DNA from: Streptomyces gobiensis | GTDB taxonomy: Bacteria > Actinomycetota > Actinomycetes > Streptomycetales > Streptomycetaceae | Direction: 5' to 3' | Length of the DNA stretch: 64,000 nt | Assembly (NCBI RefSeq): GCF_021216675.1 | Contig: NZ_CP086120.1 | Coordinates: 2,772,501 to 2,836,500, forward strand | Shown: positions 60,750-64,000 of the stretch, piece by piece | Layout: each line of letters starts with the position of its first letter | Numbering within the stretch: the stretch's first letter is position 1 | The notes under the pieces: model-generated | Databases searched by the model: none | Seen by the model: only the letters and a program-made list of their open reading frames with translations | Told to the model about the DNA's origin: nothing | Translations under genes and position numbers: made by a program

Positions 60750-61874
60750 ATGCACGTTACGCATCTGTCGCTCGCCGACTTCCGCTCGTACGCCCGGGCC
60801 GAGGTCTCCCTTGATCCGGGCGTGACGGCTTTTGTGGGGCCCAATGGCCAGGGCAAGACCAATCTCGTCGAGGCGGTGGGCTATCTGGCCACGCTCGGCA
60901 GTCACCGGGTCTCCTCCGATGCCCCGCTGGTGCGGATGGGTGCCGACCGTGCTGTCATCAGGGCGGCGGTGACCCAGGGGGAGCGGCAGCAGCTCATTGA
61001 GCTGGAGCTGAACCCGGGGCGGGCCAATCGGGCCCGGATCAATCGTTCTTCGCAGGTCCGGCCGCGCGATGTGCTGGGCATGGTGCGTACGGTCCTGTTC
61101 GCGCCCGAGGATCTGGCCCTGGTGAAGGGGGATCCGGGCGAGCGTCGCCGGTTTCTGGATGAGCTGATCACTGCCCGTTCGCCGCGGATGGCGGGGGTGC
61201 GTTCGGACTATGACCGGGTGCTCAAGCAGCGCAATACGCTGCTGAAGTCGGCGGCGATGGCACGCCGCCATGGCAGCCGTGTCGGCAGCAGCATGGATCT
61301 GTCCACTCTCGATGTGTGGGATCAGCATCTGGCGCGGGCCGGTGCCGAGCTGCTGGCTCAGCGGCTCGATCTGATCGCCGCGCTGGAACCGCTGGCCGAC
61401 AAGGCCTATGAGCGGCTGGCCCCGGGGGGTGGGCCGGTGGCTCTGGAGTATCGCTGCCCGGTCGGCGGCGGTTCCCGTGCGGAGTTGTATGAGCAGCTTC
61501 TCGGCGCTCTGGGCGAGGCTCGTCAGCAGGAGATCGAGCGTGGGGTGACGTTGGTCGGTCCGCACCGGGACGATCTGCTGCTCAAGCTGGGGCAGCTCCC
61601 GGCGAAGGGGTATGCCAGCCATGGTGAGTCCTGGTCGTTCGCGCTCGCGCTGCGGCTGGCGTCCTACGATCTGCTGTGCGCCGAGGGCGCTGAGCCGGTG
61701 CTGGTGCTGGACGATGTCTTCGCTGAGCTGGACACCAGGCGCCGGGAGCGGCTGGCGGAGCTGGTGGCGCCTGGTGAGCAGGTGCTGGTGACGGCTGCGG
61801 TTGCGGAGGATGTGCCGGGGGTGTTGTCGGGGGCGCGGTATGTGGTCGCCGATGGGGAGGTGACCCGGGTATGA
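60750..61874 (+). CDS. recF: DNA replication/repair protein RecF
   Basis: A 374-residue ABC-type ATPase: [21 protein letters not shown], Walker [20 protein letters not shown], signature [14 protein letters not shown] and Walker [18 protein letters not shown]. Helps load RecA at gaps. GGAGGGAGG precedes the ATG. The stop overlaps the DUF721 gene start (ATGA). Confidence 0.97.
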   Translation: MHVTHLSLADFRSYARAEVSLDPGVTAFVGPNGQGKTNLVEAVGYLATLGSHRVSSDAPLVRMGADRAVIRAAVTQGERQQLIELELNPGRANRARINRSSQVRPRDVLGMVRTVLFAPEDLALVKGDPGERRRFLDELITARSPRMAGVRSDYDRVLKQRNTLLKSAAMARRHGSRVGSSMDLSTLDVWDQHLARAGAELLAQRLDLIAALEPLADKAYERLAPGGGPVALEYRCPVGGGSRAELYEQLLGALGEARQQEIERGVTLVGPHRDDLLLKLGQLPAKGYASHGESWSFALALRLASYDLLCAEGAEPVLVLDDVFAELDTRRRERLAELVAPGEQVLVTAAVAEDVPGVLSGARYVVADGEVTRV

Positions 61875-62443
61875 GCGGTACGAGCGGTACGAGCGGTACG
61901 AGCGGGGACCGGGGAGAGCCGGGCCCGGGTGAGCAGTCTGTGCCGGAGCACTCGGGGGTGGATCTGGCGCGGGTCGCGCTGCGGGCCGCGAAGGAGCAGG
62001 CGAAGGCGCGGGGGGAGGCGTACCGGCAGAAGAAGCAGGCGCGCCGTGGGGGTTTGCGTTCCGGTGCGCGTCGCGATGGCCGGGATCCGCTGCCGCTGGG
62101 TGCCGCGATTGAGCGGCTGAAGACCGAGCGCGGCTGGGAGATGCCGATGGCGGTGGGCGGTGTGATGGGCCGCTGGCCGCAGCTGGTGGGGGAGGATCTG
62201 GCGAGACACTGTGCGCCGCGTAGCTATGACGAGCAGGAGCGGGTGCTGACGGTGCAGTGCGATTCGACGGCGTGGGCGACGCAGCTGCGGCTGCTGGCTC
62301 CGCAGCTGGTGCGTCGGCTGAACGATGATCTGGGTCAGGGCAGTGTGAAGTTGATCAAGGTTTTGGGGCCCGGGGGCCCGGAGCGCCGTTATGGCCCGCT
62401 GCGGGCGCCGGGGAGCCAGGGGCCCGGGGACACTTACGGGTGA
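61871..62443 (+). CDS. DUF721 (DciA-like) protein
   Basis: A 190-residue protein. N-terminal [11 protein letters not shown] repeat (three 9-bp DNA units) and a charged helix ([30 protein letters not shown]) lead to the DUF721 domain (about 75-165: [54 protein letters not shown]). DUF721 proteins include DciA, the ancestral helicase-loader substitute for bacteria without DnaC, which fits this genome since dnaB is present and no dnaC was seen. Overlaps recF by 4 nt. Confidence 0.92.
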   Translation: MSGTSGTSGTSGDRGEPGPGEQSVPEHSGVDLARVALRAAKEQAKARGEAYRQKKQARRGGLRSGARRDGRDPLPLGAAIERLKTERGWEMPMAVGGVMGRWPQLVGEDLARHCAPRSYDEQERVLTVQCDSTAWATQLRLLAPQLVRRLNDDLGQGSVKLIKVLGPGGPERRYGPLRAPGSQGPGDTYG

Positions 62444-62723
62444 GAATCCTGTGCGGGGAGTGACTCCGCTCACGGTAATCGGAGGTTGACAGCGCGAAGC
62501 GCTGAGCGCCCCTGTGAGCCTCTTGGGGGCCCGGTCTGCATATAGGGAGTCGGCGGACGCGAGTTCAGGGCGGCACATGCGGACTCAGGCACCGGCAAAC
62601 CCCCATTCATCTCAGCGCTACCGGTAGACTGGGCGGCACCCGCCTTACTGCGGACCTAGTCGAACGACGCAGCCGCTCCCGCCTGCCGGGAGATGGCTTG
62701 TGCTGTGCCAGAAAGGGCGCTTC

Positions 62724-64000
62724 GTGGCCGATTCCGGCAACCCCAACGAGAATCTCCCGTCCAACGTCGAGCTTGCCTCTGCCGTGCCTCTGGGTGAGTC
62801 GGCGTATGACGCCAGCGCGATCACTGTCCTTGAAGGGCTGGACGCGGTCCGTAAGCGACCTGGCATGTACATCGGCTCGACCGGTGAGCGCGGTCTGCAC
62901 CACTTGGTGTACGAGGTCGTCGACAACTCCGTCGATGAGGCGCTGGCCGGGCACGCGGACACCATCGATGTGACGCTTCTCGCCGATGGCGGCGTCAGGG
63001 TCATCGACAACGGCCGGGGTATCCCGGTGGACATCGTGCCGTCCGAGAAGAGGCCCGCGGTTGAGGTCGTGCTGACCGTGCTGCACGCGGGCGGGAAGTT
63101 CGGCGGGGGTGGCTATGCCGTCTCCGGTGGTCTGCACGGTGTCGGTGTCTCGGTTGTGAACGCGCTGTCGCAGAAGGTCGCTGTCGAGATCAAGCGGGAT
63201 GGCTACCGCTGGACGCAGGACTACAAGCTGGGTGCGCCGACCGCGCCGCTGGCGAAGAATGAGCCCACCGAGGAGACCGGCACCATGGTCACCTTCTGGG
63301 CGGACAGCGACATCTTCGAGACGACTGACTACTCCTTTGAGACGCTGTCGCGGCGTTTCCAGGAGATGGCGTTTCTCAACAAGGGCCTGACCATCTCGCT
63401 GACCGATGAGCGGGAGGCGGCGAAGCTGACTTCCGGTGCGGACACCACGGACTCGGCTGATGAGGACCAGGCCCGCTCGGTTACGTACCACTACGAAGGC
63501 GGCATTACCGACTTTGTCCGGCACCTCAACTCCCGTAAGGGCGAGCCGGTGCACCCCTCGGTGATCGACATCGAGGCGGAGGACAAGGAGCGGATGCTCT
63601 CCCTTGAGATCGCGATGCAGTGGAACACCCAGTACACCGAGGGTGTCTACAGCTTCGCCAACACGATCCACACGCATGAGGGCGGTACGCACGAGGAGGG
63701 CTTCCGGGCCGCGCTGACCAGCCTGGTCAACCGCTACGCCCGGGACAAGAAGCTGCTCCGGGAGAAGGACGACAACCTCACGGGCGAGGACATCCGGGAG
63801 GGCCTGACCGCGATCATCTCGGTGAAACTGGGCGAGCCGCAGTTCGAGGGTCAGACCAAGACGAAGCTGGGCAACACCGAGGCGAAGACCTTCGTCCAGA
63901 AGATCGTCCATGAGCACCTCACCGACTGGCTGGACCGCAATCCGAATGAGGCCGCGGACATCATCCGCAAGGGCATCCAGGCTGCTACGGCCCGGGTAGC
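62724..64000 (+). CDS. gyrB: DNA gyrase subunit B, 5' part
   Basis: Open to the right edge of the window (425 codons visible). GTG start [17 protein letters not shown]. The GHKL ATPase domain is complete: [89 protein letters not shown] in consecutive blocks, followed by the transducer domain ([22 protein letters not shown]). It supplies energy for negative supercoiling. 280 bp separate it from the DUF721 gene. Confidence 0.98.
   Translation, partial: MADSGNPNENLPSNVELASAVPLGESAYDASAITVLEGLDAVRKRPGMYIGSTGERGLHHLVYEVVDNSVDEALAGHADTIDVTLLADGGVRVIDNGRGIPVDIVPSEKRPAVEVVLTVLHAGGKFGGGGYAVSGGLHGVGVSVVNALSQKVAVEIKRDGYRWTQDYKLGAPTAPLAKNEPTEETGTMVTFWADSDIFETTDYSFETLSRRFQEMAFLNKGLTISLTDEREAAKLTSGADTTDSADEDQARSVTYHYEGGITDFVRHLNSRKGEPVHPSVIDIEAEDKERMLSLEIAMQWNTQYTEGVYSFANTIHTHEGGTHEEGFRAALTSLVNRYARDKKLLREKDDNLTGEDIREGLTAIISVKLGEPQFEGQTKTKLGNTEAKTFVQKIVHEHLTDWLDRNPNEAADIIRKGIQAATARV

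Noticed and set aside
62486..62491. TTGACA as a gyrB -35 box
   Set aside because: No matching -10 at the proper distance; TAGACT at 62625 lacks a -35. The gyrB promoter could not be placed.
62607..63917. 436-codon minus-strand ORF opposite gyrB
   Set aside because: Shadow of the gyrB reading frame; no start signals and no domain.

Overview
The window is a high-GC actinobacterial chromosome segment that contains the replication origin. The gene order (rpmH-dnaA-oriC-dnaN-gnd-recF-DUF721-gyrB on one side, rnpA-yidD-yidC-jag-rsmG-parA-parB-trxA-trxB-sigM-murJ on the other), ssgA, a FemX peptidyltransferase, a SigR-type trxB promoter, a Rex operator in front of cydA and repeated GTTTCACGTGAAAC parS sites all point to Streptomyces or a close relative in the Streptomycetaceae. 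No rRNA, tRNA, CRISPR array, insertion sequence or biosynthetic cluster was seen. Genes are densely packed, many starts are GTG, and many neighbours overlap by 4 nt.

Left part (1-26 kb), metabolism, regulators and cell wall: the start of cydB, cydA under a Rex operator, a cyclophilin-fold protein, hisC, a LacI regulator, a metallophosphoesterase, a two-TM protein, a broken BRO/antirepressor pseudogene, thiC behind a TPP riboswitch, a YibE/F membrane protein, the sporulation regulator ssgA, a cupin, a holin-like protein, a low-molecular-weight tyrosine phosphatase overlapping a cystathionine gamma-lyase-type enzyme, a LysR regulator with two TTA codons, a NUDIX hydrolase, a flavohemoprotein coupled to a PPOX-fold flavoprotein, an unusual antirepressor-Mrr endonuclease fusion, a GNAT enzyme, a class A penicillin-binding protein, and PadR-ino1.

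Middle part (26-49 kb): an alanine-racemase-like protein next to femX, the ribosomal/ssb operon rpsF-ssb-rpsR-rplI, a MATE exporter, dnaB, a GT87-type glycosyltransferase, an MFS exporter, the CCA-adding enzyme, a large secreted/membrane-anchored protein, murJ with its separate pseudokinase partner, sigM with a zinc-type anti-sigma factor, and trxB-trxA.

Right part (49-64 kb): parAB, the rsmG-jag-yidC-yidD-rnpA-rpmH run, dnaA, a 1.24-kb oriC, dnaN, gnd, recF, a DUF721 (DciA-like) gene and the 5' part of gyrB, which runs off the end.

Seven perfect parS sites lie between 26 and 52 kb, all on the parAB side of dnaA. Two are the exact centres of 48-bp perfect palindromes between convergent genes, one abuts a hairpin between convergent genes, one ends a 65-bp tandem array, two are read in frame as Val-Ser-Arg-Glu-Thr inside genes, and one lies upstream of parA. 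Non-coding DNA also holds a dispersed GC-rich repeat family (about 2.3 kb, 16.7 kb and inside oriC at 57.6 kb). Its inner hairpin stem differs between copies but keeps its base pairing, and I consider it the best candidate here for an undescribed structured element. Starts were chosen from visible ribosome-binding sites and family length. All family assignments come from reading the sequence and recognised motifs, not from database searches.
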